Both the position numbers and the translations under genes were made by a program. From the NCBI GenBank assembly GCA_017649485.1, contig JAGCGS010000055.1, forward strand, positions 1 through 35,437: a stretch of 35,437 bases of DNA, given 5' to 3'. Shown in pieces: positions 29,048 to 35,437 of the stretch (position 1 is the first letter of the stretch; every line of letters starts with the position of its first letter). Under the pieces are notes generated by a model. The model was not told where the DNA came from. It ran no database searches and saw nothing but the letters and a program-made list of their open reading frames with translations. Origin of the DNA: Bacteroidaceae bacterium. GTDB lineage: Bacteria > Bacteroidota > Bacteroidia > Bacteroidales > Bacteroidaceae.

Positions 29048-29131
29048 CTTCAATCTTCAATTTTCAATCTTCAATCTTCAATTTTCAATCTTCAATCTTC
29101 AATTTTCAATTTTCAATCTTCAATCTTCAAT
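29048..29131. repeat. Heptamer array of 12 units with 21-bp order
   Basis: Twelve perfect 7-bp units (CTTCAAT or TTTCAAT). The order of first bases is C,C,T three times, then T,C,C, so a 21-bp super-unit repeats. The last three units lie inside the reading frame of the neighbouring minus-strand gene. Confidence 0.95.
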
Positions 29132-29526
29132 AATATTTCAAACACCTCTTCCTCCGTCTCATAAGGATGGATATGGAAATAAGGGTTACCTGTCAACATA
29201 GCGGAAAGCTGTGTCTTTGTCTTATCGTAGAAGATATGACAAGGCTTACCAAGTTTCTCTGCGAAAGCCAACTCATACCCCACACCCAACGAAGGACAAG
29301 TACATTCCGCCACCACTACGTCACATTCCCTCAGCCAAGCCGTATCCTGGTCGTAGATCATGGCATCCTTGCTTCGTCCTTGTTCTTTTAAGTTTAGGTT
29401 TGTACTACCCACATGCTCGGTCAGCACCTTGCCAAATTGTTGTAAATAGTCGATTATCCTACGATAAAGGGCGGCATCCACTCGTCCTCCACGTATTGAC
29501 CCTGCGAAATAAAACTTCTTGTCCAT
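29113..29526 (-). CDS. 2'-deoxynucleoside 5'-phosphate N-hydrolase (DNPH1/Rcl-like)
   Basis: A 137-residue protein of the nucleoside 2-deoxyribosyltransferase superfamily. It closely follows the Rcl/DNPH1 pattern: FYFAGSIRGGRVDAALYRRI at the start, FGKVLTEHVGSTN, YDQDTAWLRECDVVVAECTCPSLGVGYELAFAEKL (catalytic Glu in GYELAFA). Rcl enzymes cleave the N-glycosidic bond of deoxynucleoside monophosphates, giving base and deoxyribose 5-phosphate, a nucleotide-sanitising role. The C-terminal LKIED-stop is encoded by the heptamer array, as in the threonine aldolase gene. It is 29 bp downstream of the AraC regulator and may share its transcript. Confidence 0.85.
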   Translation of the reverse strand: MDKKFYFAGSIRGGRVDAALYRRIIDYLQQFGKVLTEHVGSTNLNLKEQGRSKDAMIYDQDTAWLRECDVVVAECTCPSLGVGYELAFAEKLGKPCHIFYDKTKTQLSAMLTGNPYFHIHPYETEEEVFEILLKIED

Positions 29527-29555
29527 ATATACATTTGTTTGTCAGTAGTAATCGT

Positions 29556-30356
29556 TTACTCCCTAAGCTCAGAAGGTTTAACCCCCAAATTATTCATGAC
29601 ATAGCGGCTGAAGTGGGAGAGTGAGGTAAAGCCGAACATATCGCTTATCTCAGTCAGCGAGAGGTTGCGGTCACGAAGCAGGCGACTTATTTCCAGTGAT
29701 GTATAGCGAGTAATCCAGAAAGCTGCCGGTAGTCCGCTCACCTTCTTCGATACTTCCGACAGATATTTTGGGGTAACACAAAGCCTGTCGGCATAGTAGC
29801 TTATTTCTCGGTTCTCGCGGTAGTCGCCATTTTCCAGCATCTCTACAAACTGTTCCATCAGCTGATGCTGCTGGGAGCTAATCTTGTCAACACCATACAA
29901 TTCGGCATGAAAATCAAAGAAATCTATAATCATACATTCCACCGCGTTCATCAGGGCATCATGACGAAAACGGTGGGATGTTTGTTCCAAGCGTCTTTTC
30001 ACAGCCTCAAAATTCCTACGGCAAATCTCTTGTTGCTGAGGCGTCAGCTTCATGATGGGATTCTCAAACAAAGCCAGATGTCCCCTCATGCCATAATTGC
30101 TCTGTGGAGTGGATAGCTCAATAAACTCTTGCGTCACATAGATGACACTCACCTTGAAGTCATCACTCTCCTCCACCTTCTCCACCAGGTCTCCCCGTCT
30201 TGGCACGATCATGCAATCGCCTGCTTCAAAACGAAAGCTTTTGCCATTGCGTTCAAACGTGCAAAAACCCTCGTAGCAGTAGGCATGGGTCAGGTAGCCG
30301 GAAAGTTTCTCATCACTAATCCTTGCCAGCGTATCATCAATAATAATATGTTGCAT
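29556..30356 (-). CDS. AraC-family transcriptional regulator
   Basis: About 266 residues from the ATG at 30356 (MQHIIIDDTLARISDEKL). An ATG three codons earlier (30365) is possible, but the longer frame to 30395 would start upstream of the -7 box at 30373-30380. The N-terminal half is a cupin-like sensing domain (FEAGDCMIVPRRGDL). The C-terminal half has two helix-turn-helix motifs, YYADRLCVTPKYLSEVSKKV and LSLTEISDMFGFTSLSHFSR, followed by the GVKPSELR ending typical of AraC/XylS. It probably regulates itself, the DNPH1-like gene, or a nearby metabolic operon. The ligand is unknown. Confidence 0.9.
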   Translation of the reverse strand: MQHIIIDDTLARISDEKLSGYLTHAYCYEGFCTFERNGKSFRFEAGDCMIVPRRGDLVEKVEESDDFKVSVIYVTQEFIELSTPQSNYGMRGHLALFENPIMKLTPQQQEICRRNFEAVKRRLEQTSHRFRHDALMNAVECMIIDFFDFHAELYGVDKISSQQHQLMEQFVEMLENGDYRENREISYYADRLCVTPKYLSEVSKKVSGLPAAFWITRYTSLEISRLLRDRNLSLTEISDMFGFTSLSHFSRYVMNNLGVKPSELRE

Positions 30357-30372
30357 CGGTTCCATACATTGG

Positions 30373-30380
30373 CAAAGATA
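30373..30380 (-). promoter_or_regulatory. -7 box (TATCTTTG) for the AraC regulator
   Basis: Minus-strand TATCTTTG followed by C, only 8 bp upstream of the first ATG (30365). It therefore favours the ATG at 30356 or a nearly leaderless message. Confidence 0.55.
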
Positions 30381-30465
30381 ATGACTTTTTGCCAAATAAT
30401 GGAAACAAATAAAGCAAAAAAAATAGCCGTGCTATCTTTGCAGACGGCACGGCAAAAAAAAGTAG

Positions 30466-30485
30466 CAATGGGGCTTGCCCCATTG
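30466..30485. repeat. CAATGGGGC palindrome copy
   Basis: Identical to 1764-1783 over 20 bp and preceded by the same GTAG context. Confidence 0.9.
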
Positions 30486-30540
30486 TCTCCCCGTTCGAAC
30501 GGACATCGGGGAATCAGGAATGAACGAACAGAGGATATAG

Positions 30541-30560
30541 CAATGGGGCTTGCCCCATTG
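30541..30560. repeat. CAATGGGGC palindrome copy
   Basis: Identical 20-bp palindrome, preceded by ATAG. A related CAAGGGGGC/GCCCCCCTTG copy follows at 30586-30607, so three lie within 150 bp. Confidence 0.9.
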
Positions 30561-30585
30561 TGAATGCATCATGTAATGGTAACAA

Positions 30586-30607
30586 CAAGGGGGCAGTGCC
30601 CCCCTTG
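30586..30607. repeat. CAAGGGGGC palindrome, imperfect copy
   Basis: CAAGGGGGC and GCCCCCCTTG around AGT, followed by CTATCC as at 1830. Confidence 0.75.
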
Positions 30608-30680
30608 CTATCCATATTCTAATCCCTACTTCAAGATAAACAATATCTTGCGCCCGAACGAGGTGACCGTTGACCCCATT

Positions 30681-30709
30681 GTTCAGTCGGATTTGCAATC
30701 CGACTGAAC
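30681..30709. repeat. 13-bp-arm GGATT-TGC-AATCC palindrome
   Basis: The arms GTTCAGTCGGATT and AATCCGACTGAAC pair perfectly around TGC. It is the longest member of the GGATT/AATCC family in the window. Confidence 0.9.
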
Positions 30710-30746
30710 TGAATATCAGGATTTTTAATCCGAAAACATATTATTC

Positions 30747-30794
30747 CGCATTACAAATGCTCATATTCAATACGTTCGGATTGCAAATCCGAAC
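30747..30794 (+). repeat. 48-bp dispersed repeat, copy 1 (left of the microprotein gene)
   Basis: Begins CGCATTACAAATGCT and ends in GGATTGCAAATCCGAAC, the latter part of a palindrome at 30773-30795. A second direct copy, two mismatches plus a 23-bp insertion, is at 31006-31076. Confidence 0.85.
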
Positions 30795-30852
30795 GAGCGA
30801 GGATGGTAAATTGTCAATTGTAAATTAACCTTTTAAAACCTAAGCTAAGACT

Positions 30853-30969
30853 ATGAAGAACAAGGAGACCTGGAAGATGGTGATTCAGTTTGCTATCTCG
30901 ATACTGACAGCAGCATTGACTGCTATGGGAACGACCTCGTGTATGGGACATGGGCCGCTGTATATCTGA
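30853..30969 (+). CDS. Smalltalk-family microprotein
   Basis: A 38-residue ORF too short for routine ORF listing: MKNKETWKMVIQFAISILTA, then ALTAMGTTSCMGHGPLYI. A short charged N-terminus, one hydrophobic helix and a TTSCMG end fit the Bacteroidales 'smalltalk' microprotein family; the T-S-C could be a lipobox. Its function is unknown to me. In other genomes such genes often stand near HU-like or amidase genes; none is here. It has a dedicated terminator-like palindrome 5 bp after the stop and is bracketed by two direct repeats, so it looks like a small self-contained cassette. The start is the only ATG that includes the charged n-region. Confidence 0.8.
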   Translation: MKNKETWKMVIQFAISILTAALTAMGTTSCMGHGPLYI

Positions 30970-30974
30970 GATAA

Positions 30975-31004
30975 CAAGGGGGCTTGCCCCCTTGTTTCTT
31001 TTTA
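30975..31004 (+). terminator. Terminator of the microprotein gene (CAAGGGGGC palindrome plus T tract)
   Basis: CAAGGGGGC-TT-GCCCCCTTG (30975-30994) is followed directly by TTTCTTTTTA. A G-C-rich stem with a T tract is a standard intrinsic terminator. The same palindrome family occurs elsewhere without the tract. Confidence 0.75.
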
Positions 31005-31005
31005 T

Positions 31006-31076
31006 CGCATTACAAATGCTTATACTCAATACGTTCGGATTGCAAAATCGCGTGAGCGATTTATCTAAATCCGAAC
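31006..31076 (+). repeat. Dispersed repeat, copy 2, interrupted by a 23-bp insert
   Basis: Matches 30747-30794 except for two mismatches and an insertion at 31044-31066 with the sequence of family A element ends (AAAATCGC ... GCGATTTATCT). It lies on the right of the microprotein gene in direct orientation. Confidence 0.85.
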
Positions 31077-31138
31077 AAACAAAACAAGGTCAATCGTCAA
31101 TGGTCTTTCAAAGGTAAGCTATTCACCTTTATTCAGTT

Positions 31139-31660
31139 TCAGTTTTTTGCCAAGTCGGCTATCTCCTGCGCCTCACGGTCGGCATTGGGTGCCTCAGCAC
31201 CATGAATGGGAGTGCCTTCGGTTACGTTGGCACCAGGACAAAGCTTCTTGATGAAACGTACACTTGACCCCATGCCGCTGCCTTCGTTGGTGCAGAAAGG
31301 AATGATGGTCTTGCCTGTAAAGTCGTATGACTCTAAGAAGGTGTAGCACACCATTGGCATAGTGCCCCACCAGTTGGGATAGCCCAGTATAATAGTGTCA
31401 TACTCGTCAATACTTGCCAAAGGATTCTTTAGCTCTGGACGAGCCTGTTCACGCAGTTCCTTCTTTGCCTCTTCGATGCAGGTCATATAGTCCTTGGAAT
31501 ACTCGTAGGTAGTGTCAATCTGGAACACATCGGCATCAGGCAGCAAAGCCTTGATTTTACCAGCCACAACTTCAGTATTACCCAACTTCAAATTCTTAAG
31601 GCTTCCGTTTACATAGTTCTCTCCGCGACGAGAGTAGTACGCAATTAATGTCTTTCCCAT
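31139..31660 (-). CDS. Flavodoxin
   Basis: A 173-residue flavodoxin of the Flavodoxin_4 type, with FMN-phosphate loop region TLIAYYSRRGENY at the N-terminus, the flavin-stacking segment ILGYPNWWGTMPM and the C-terminal IPFCTNEGSGMGSS loop. Such proteins carry electrons or reduce quinone-like compounds in the cytoplasm. It has its own -7 box (31687-31694) and no functional neighbour on the same strand except the small double-glycine peptide gene 255 bp upstream. Confidence 0.9.
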   Translation of the reverse strand: MGKTLIAYYSRRGENYVNGSLKNLKLGNTEVVAGKIKALLPDADVFQIDTTYEYSKDYMTCIEEAKKELREQARPELKNPLASIDEYDTIILGYPNWWGTMPMVCYTFLESYDFTGKTIIPFCTNEGSGMGSSVRFIKKLCPGANVTEGTPIHGAEAPNADREAQEIADLAKN

Positions 31661-31686
31661 AAATTCTAATTATTAATTTACAACTG

Positions 31687-31694
31687 CAAAGTTA
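31687..31694 (-). promoter_or_regulatory. -7 box (TAACTTTG) for flavodoxin
   Basis: Minus-strand TAACTTTG followed by C, 27 bp before the ATG. No -33 TTTG at standard spacing. Confidence 0.55.
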
Positions 31695-31915
31695 ATGCTA
31701 TTTCACATGACCGCTGTTGCATAATCTGCTGAAGAATTTACCAAAAAATCAGTTACGCTTTTTAACTACCAAATAGTTGGTTATGATCGGGTACCGACAT
31801 CCGTCCTTTCACCTTGGAGTTTGCTACAAGAATTGCTTTCTGAAAATGATGATTTATCTACATCCGAACGAACGGGAATATTTTTCCGCATTGCAAATCC
31901 GAACGAAAGGGGTTA

Positions 31916-32104
31916 CTATGTCACAGGATCACAACGTTTTATGGTTTTTATATCATAACCACCTGTCACATTGTCCAGTTCATCCTCGCTCAGCTCCTGA
32001 CGCATCACTACCTTCTCATCACCGTCCTTGCCAGTGATGCTTACCTTCTTTACATCGTCGTCGAGTGCTATATGCAGCACTCTTTTGTCTTTCTGCTTTT
32101 CCAT
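31916..32104 (-). CDS. Short peptide with double-glycine leader motif
   Basis: A 62-residue ORF. The C-terminal part of the leader reads QELSEDELDNVTGG, matching the consensus LSxxELxxIxGG recognised by C39-peptidase transporters in bacteriocin and RiPP precursors. Cleavage after GG would release a 13-residue core, YDIKTIKRCDPVT, with one Cys. The leader (49 residues) is longer than for class II bacteriocins and charged. It has a TACCTTTG -7 box about 65 bp upstream and is isolated between terminators and repeats. No modification enzyme or C39 exporter is in the window. It may be an orphan precursor, a signalling peptide, or a chance match in a hypothetical protein. Confidence 0.6.
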   Translation of the reverse strand: MEKQKDKRVLHIALDDDVKKVSITGKDGDEKVVMRQELSEDELDNVTGGYDIKTIKRCDPVT

Positions 32105-32168
32105 ATCTTTTGAGTTTTTAAGTTCCTAATCTGCAGTCCCGAGAAGCGGCACACTATTTCTTTAGTAG

Positions 32169-32176
32169 CAAAGGTA
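32169..32176 (-). promoter_or_regulatory. -7 box (TACCTTTG) for the double-glycine peptide
   Basis: Minus-strand TACCTTTG followed by C, 64 bp upstream of the ATG, implying a leader of roughly 55-60 nt. It lies just after the terminator of the upstream gene, so the peptide has its own transcript. Confidence 0.6.
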
Positions 32177-32218
32177 ATAAGTTTTTTTTGGTTTATCATA
32201 GCAGTTTGCAAAAAAAGA

Positions 32219-32250
32219 GAGGTCGTGTCTGTTACTTTTGACACGACCTC
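32219..32250 (-). terminator. Rho-independent terminator after the beta-propeller gene
   Basis: GAGGTCGTGTC (32219-32229) and GACACGACCTC (32240-32250) form a perfect 11-bp stem with a 10-nt loop. Read leftward it is followed by TCTTTTTTTGC. It is 28 bp after the stop. Confidence 0.9.
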
Positions 32251-32278
32251 GAATTATAGTGTTGTTCTTGTTTGTGTG

Positions 32279-33598
32279 TTACTTGATATTCACGCAAATC
32301 ATGTGAGTCTGGTCACGAAGCAACAGTTTTCCTCCCGACAATGCCATAGGAGCCCAGTTCTGGATGCCGAAGCTTGCCATAAAGCTGTCACCACTGTCGT
32401 CTTGTTTCTCAATAAGCAGTTCGGCTTTGGCTATTTGCTTATACTCGTTTGGATCAGGCTCGATGAGGTATAAAGATTTTGCGCCATCGGTGGCCAGCAT
32501 CATGCCGTCCACAATGATGATACTACCACGATTGAAGTCGGGCGAACGGCGAGTCTTCCATTTAATGTTACCCTCCATATCCATGCAAACCATTCCGTCG
32601 CGTTTGCTGTTGGTGCGATACTGTGCATAGAAGTAGCCATTATAGAATACAGCAGGCTTTGTCTGGTCACCGAAGTTGGTAGTAGTAAACAGCTCCTTCG
32701 CTTCATAAGCCCCATTAGCCCCTTTGTTTACTTGCAGCATTGTTGCTCCGCGCTCATATCCGCCCACAATCAGCATCTTGTTGTTGCCGGCATCGGTAGC
32801 ACAAGCCACTGGGATATGACATTCCCAATTGTCGTAGCGCCAAAGAATCTTGCCTGTAAGAGGCTCCATACCAACCACACTACCCATCTTAGCCTCCTTT
32901 TGTGAGCCAGGGAAGCCACCAGATTCAGAAGCAGTGACCATCACTACATGGTCGGTTCCATCTATCTTGACAAGGGTAGGACTGACATAGCCTGTAGGAC
33001 CTAATGATACGGTTTTCCATTTTTCAGCACCTGTATTCTTGTCATAGGCAACCACACCAGCTCCAGGTGCCTGAGAAGCGATAATCAGCAGATCGCCATA
33101 GAGCAACGGACACTGAGAGATGGCCCATTGAGGAATCTGGTCGCCCCCATAATCCTTCCACACATTCTTGTGCCATACAGGTTGATGGGTGTTGATGTCG
33201 ATGCAGTATAAATCGCCATAAGGGCCACAGCTATATACATGTTTATCATCCACCACCGGTACAGTGCGCGAGCCAGGGAACATCACAGAACCCGGAGCTT
33301 CGTAGCCAAAATTCCACAATTCCTTACCTGTCTGCAAGTCGTAGCAGCGCATGGTGTCACCCTTCTCATCATCCCTGTCTAACAGATAAATCTTACCTGC
33401 CTTAATCACAGGTCCACCAAAACCAATACCTAAGTCAGTTGACCATAAGACCTTGGGCCCTTCGGCAGGCCAAGTCTTCAAAATACCTTTCTCTTGTGAA
33501 ATACCATTTCTGTCCGGTCCCATAAACTGAGGCCAGTCTTGTGCCTGCGAACATAGTGCACAAGTCGCGAGTGTCAATGCAAAGATGATTCTTCTCAT
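32279..33598 (-). CDS. PQQ-like beta-propeller protein, exported
   Basis: A 439-residue protein with a signal peptide ending LCSQAQ and PQQ/BamB-type propeller repeats. Recurrent blades show the A--G---W pattern, for example LQTGKELWNF, VAYDKNTGAEKWKT and MEPLTGKILWRYD. It begins QDWPQFMGPDRNGISQEKGI, a start common to a family of exported PQQ-binding-like repeat proteins in Bacteroidetes and Planctomycetes. Members may bind a ligand or serve as scaffolds. No quinoprotein dehydrogenase cofactor genes are nearby, so PQQ binding is unlikely. It is transcribed alone with its own -7 box and terminator. Confidence 0.85.
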   Translation of the reverse strand: MRRIIFALTLATCALCSQAQDWPQFMGPDRNGISQEKGILKTWPAEGPKVLWSTDLGIGFGGPVIKAGKIYLLDRDDEKGDTMRCYDLQTGKELWNFGYEAPGSVMFPGSRTVPVVDDKHVYSCGPYGDLYCIDINTHQPVWHKNVWKDYGGDQIPQWAISQCPLLYGDLLIIASQAPGAGVVAYDKNTGAEKWKTVSLGPTGYVSPTLVKIDGTDHVVMVTASESGGFPGSQKEAKMGSVVGMEPLTGKILWRYDNWECHIPVACATDAGNNKMLIVGGYERGATMLQVNKGANGAYEAKELFTTTNFGDQTKPAVFYNGYFYAQYRTNSKRDGMVCMDMEGNIKWKTRRSPDFNRGSIIIVDGMMLATDGAKSLYLIEPDPNEYKQIAKAELLIEKQDDSGDSFMASFGIQNWAPMALSGGKLLLRDQTHMICVNIK

Positions 33599-33629
33599 AT
33601 TGATAGATTTGTTTAGTTTTTATTCTCTG

Positions 33630-33637
33630 CAAAGGTA
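33630..33637 (-). promoter_or_regulatory. -7 box (TACCTTTG) for the beta-propeller gene
   Basis: Minus-strand TACCTTTG followed by C, 31 bp before the ATG. Confidence 0.55.
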
Positions 33638-33749
33638 CGATTTCGGCATAAACAGGTATTTATCAATTTTGCGGTTGTTTTTACCAAATTTACATAACAA
33701 GCATGCTGTGGGTGTAATATAGTAAGAAACTGGAGAGACAGGAAGCACT

Positions 33750-35192
33750 TCAGCTTTGCTGGGCAATGGTAAGCAAGATATCACCTTTCTGAAGTTCAAG
33801 TCTGCCGTTGGGCACGATGATGCTGTTTCCTCGTTTGATCATCATGACCAGCGTACCCTCGGGGAAGTGCATGTCAGATAGGTGATTGCCATTGGCTAAG
33901 TCGGCATCACCAAGCACCATCTCAGAAAGACGTGAACCCAGTTCGTCTGGCAGCTCCACTCCAAACTCATTGCCTTCCTTGGGGGCGGGGGTGGCCAATC
34001 CGAGCCATCGGGCACAAGATGAGATGGTGGTACCTTGCAATGAAAGGGAAAGAAGGGTGATGACGAATACCACATTGAAGAGGAAATGGGCATCTTCAAT
34101 ACCTGCTATGACTGGATAGGTGGCGAAAATAATGGGCACTGCACCGCGCAAACCTACCCATGACAAGAATAGCTTGGCTTTAGCAGGAATCTTAAAGGGC
34201 TGCAGACAAAGGAACACTGCCAATGGACGGGCTACGAACATCATGAACAGACCAATGGCAACAGCCACAAGCAATACGTCAAGCATGTCGCTGGGGTCGG
34301 CCAGCAAACCGAGTGTGAGGAACATCACAATCTGTAACAGCCAGGTGATACCTTGAAAGAAAGTGTTGGTCTCACGCCGATACGATAGTTTATTATTGCC
34401 TACCACCAAGCCAGCCACATAAACGGCCAGATAGCCATTGCCTTCCAGCATGTCGGTAAAGGTGAAGATGATGAGGATGCTGCTGAGTACCAGTACTGGA
34501 TAGAGCGATGCGTTGGGCAGATTGATATGGTTGACTATCCACACTAACGAAAGTCCGCTGAGATAGCCAAGCAGTCCGCCCACCGCCAACTGCCCCACAA
34601 TCTTTGTGGCCAGTTCCAGACCTGAAAACTCGCCTGCTGCCACAATCATCTGCACCAGCGAGATGGTCAACACATAGGCCATCGGGTCGTTTGAGCCGCT
34701 TTCCAGTTCAAGTATGGGGCGCAGGTTGTGTTTCAGGCCTATGCCTTGAGAACGAAGCAGGTTGAATACTGATGCCGAGTCGGTACTCGATACCGTAGCT
34801 GCCAGCAGCATAGACATGGGCAATGTCAGGCCAATGTCAAGACGGGTCCATTCAGAAAGGTAATAGATAAGCAAGCCGGTAATGCCTGTGGTGAGCATCA
34901 CGCCCAGCGTTGACAATACCAGCCCTTGTCCCACAACAGGACGGATATCCTGGAATTTAGTGTCCATGCCACCAGAAAACAAGATGATGGAGAGCGAGAG
35001 CATGCCAATCAGCTGGGCATCTTCGTGGCTGTTGAATTCAAGTCCCAAGCCATCGCTGCCAAAAATCATACCTGTGAAAAGGAACAGTAACAAAGTGGGT
35101 ATGCCAAAGCGATAGCCCCATTTGCTGATGACTATACTGGCGAAGATTAGTACTGCGCCAATGAAAAACATGTTTTCTGGTGTAAAAGACAT
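33750..35192 (-). CDS. K+/H+ (NhaP2-type) cation-proton antiporter with RCK-C domain
   Basis: A 480-residue inner-membrane antiporter of the CPA1/NhaP2 (CvrA) group. About 12 hydrophobic helices span residues 5-385, with the family segments TVSSTDSASVFNLLRSQ, LELESGSNDPMAYVL (the ion-binding Asp pair) and LSWVGLRGAVPIIFAT. The C-terminal part from about 420 (ADLANGNHLSDMHFPEG... RLELQKGDILLTIA) is a TrkA-C/RCK-C regulatory domain. It would extrude K+ or Na+ for pH and osmotic control. It has a complete Bacteroidetes promoter just upstream. Confidence 0.92.
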   Translation of the reverse strand: MSFTPENMFFIGAVLIFASIVISKWGYRFGIPTLLLFLFTGMIFGSDGLGLEFNSHEDAQLIGMLSLSIILFSGGMDTKFQDIRPVVGQGLVLSTLGVMLTTGITGLLIYYLSEWTRLDIGLTLPMSMLLAATVSSTDSASVFNLLRSQGIGLKHNLRPILELESGSNDPMAYVLTISLVQMIVAAGEFSGLELATKIVGQLAVGGLLGYLSGLSLVWIVNHINLPNASLYPVLVLSSILIIFTFTDMLEGNGYLAVYVAGLVVGNNKLSYRRETNTFFQGITWLLQIVMFLTLGLLADPSDMLDVLLVAVAIGLFMMFVARPLAVFLCLQPFKIPAKAKLFLSWVGLRGAVPIIFATYPVIAGIEDAHFLFNVVFVITLLSLSLQGTTISSCARWLGLATPAPKEGNEFGVELPDELGSRLSEMVLGDADLANGNHLSDMHFPEGTLVMMIKRGNSIIVPNGRLELQKGDILLTIAQQS

Positions 35193-35214
35193 TTCATTTG
35201 CTTTTTATCTACCG

Positions 35215-35245
35215 CAAAGTTAGCAATAATATATGGCGCCACAAA
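35215..35245 (-). promoter_or_regulatory. Promoter of the antiporter gene (TTTG-N19-TAACTTTG)
   Basis: Minus-strand TTTG (35242-35245) and TAACTTTG (35215-35222) with exactly 19 bp between, a full consensus match 23 bp before the ATG. Confidence 0.8.
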
Positions 35246-35284
35246 ACATATCCTTCATTAATTCTCGCTTCTTTCGTAATAAAT

Positions 35285-35437
35285 TTTTGTGGCAAACAGC
35301 TTCGCGCTGTACCTTTAGCTTTGCTTACGCGAGAGTTTGGCAAGATGGGAAGGGTTTTCTATGACTTCGCCAGAGGCATCGACAACCGACCTGTTGTGAC
35401 TGAATGGGTGCGTAAGTCGGTAGGCTGTGAGCGGACG
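35285..35437 (+). pseudogene. dinB: DNA polymerase IV (DinB) fragment, 5' part missing
   Basis: The plus-strand frame reads KQLRAVPLALLTREFGKMGR, then VFYDFARGIDNRPVVTEW and VRKSVGCERT at the window edge. This matches the end of the helix-hairpin-helix region and the start of the little-finger domain of Y-family polymerase IV (FGK-G---Y--ARGID-RPV and RKS-G-E-T). The first 190 or so residues of DinB should lie upstream, but that DNA is the antiporter promoter and coding region. The gene is therefore truncated at its 5' end in this genome, or the assembly joins unrelated pieces here. Its 3' part continues outside the window. Confidence 0.8.

Overview
The window looks like a chromosomal segment of a gut or rumen Bacteroidales, most likely Prevotella or a close relative. 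At least a dozen genes are preceded by the Bacteroidetes -7 box TAnnTTTG. The gene families also fit: a BspA-type leucine-rich repeat protein, GH2 and GH30 hydrolases with Bacteroidetes lipoprotein signals, a 'smalltalk' microprotein and an InlB/List-Bact repeat surface protein. No rRNA, tRNA, CRISPR array, transposase, phage gene or SusC/SusD pair was seen.

Layout. 1-194 is the 5' end of an AAA ATPase. 563-2570 is an accessory island: a 5'-truncated LRR gene, relic C-termini of other proteins, a 77-bp exact duplication and many short palindromes. 2685-6362 (minus) holds glpF, glpK and a threonine aldolase separated by arrays of a 7-bp repeat. 6481-9550 (minus) pairs a membrane polyferredoxin with a secreted ferredoxin-fused aldo/keto reductase. 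9983-13176 (minus) is an ABC exporter followed by a carboxylesterase lipoprotein. 13458-17323 holds a Tat-type sugar isomerase-like protein, a surface protein whose N-terminus is out of frame at a G8 tract, and a nucleoside-hydrolase-like protein. 17334-21681 (minus) is an operon of esterase, IlvD/Edd dehydratase and GntP permease, which I read as sugar-acid release, uptake and dehydration. 21828-28956 (plus) runs GH2 beta-galactosidase-like enzyme, GH30 enzyme, phosphopantetheinyl transferase and GT1 glycosyltransferase. 29113-30356 (minus) is a DNPH1-like hydrolase and an AraC regulator. 30396-32104 is a second accessory island with palindromes, the smalltalk microprotein, a flavodoxin and a short double-glycine-leader peptide. 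32279-35192 (minus) holds a PQQ-type beta-propeller protein and a K+/H+ antiporter. The window ends in a dinB fragment that lacks its 5' part.

The least explained signals are in the repeats. (1) Arrays of NNTCAAT heptamers sit at gene 3' ends and supply the last codons and stops of three proteins. (2) About 65-bp palindromic inserts sit within these arrays, and one 23-bp derivative interrupts another repeat. (3) Two families of short palindromes have arms that vary in compensating ways between copies. Other notable points are the frame-disrupting G8 tract behind a good promoter and an orphan double-glycine peptide.
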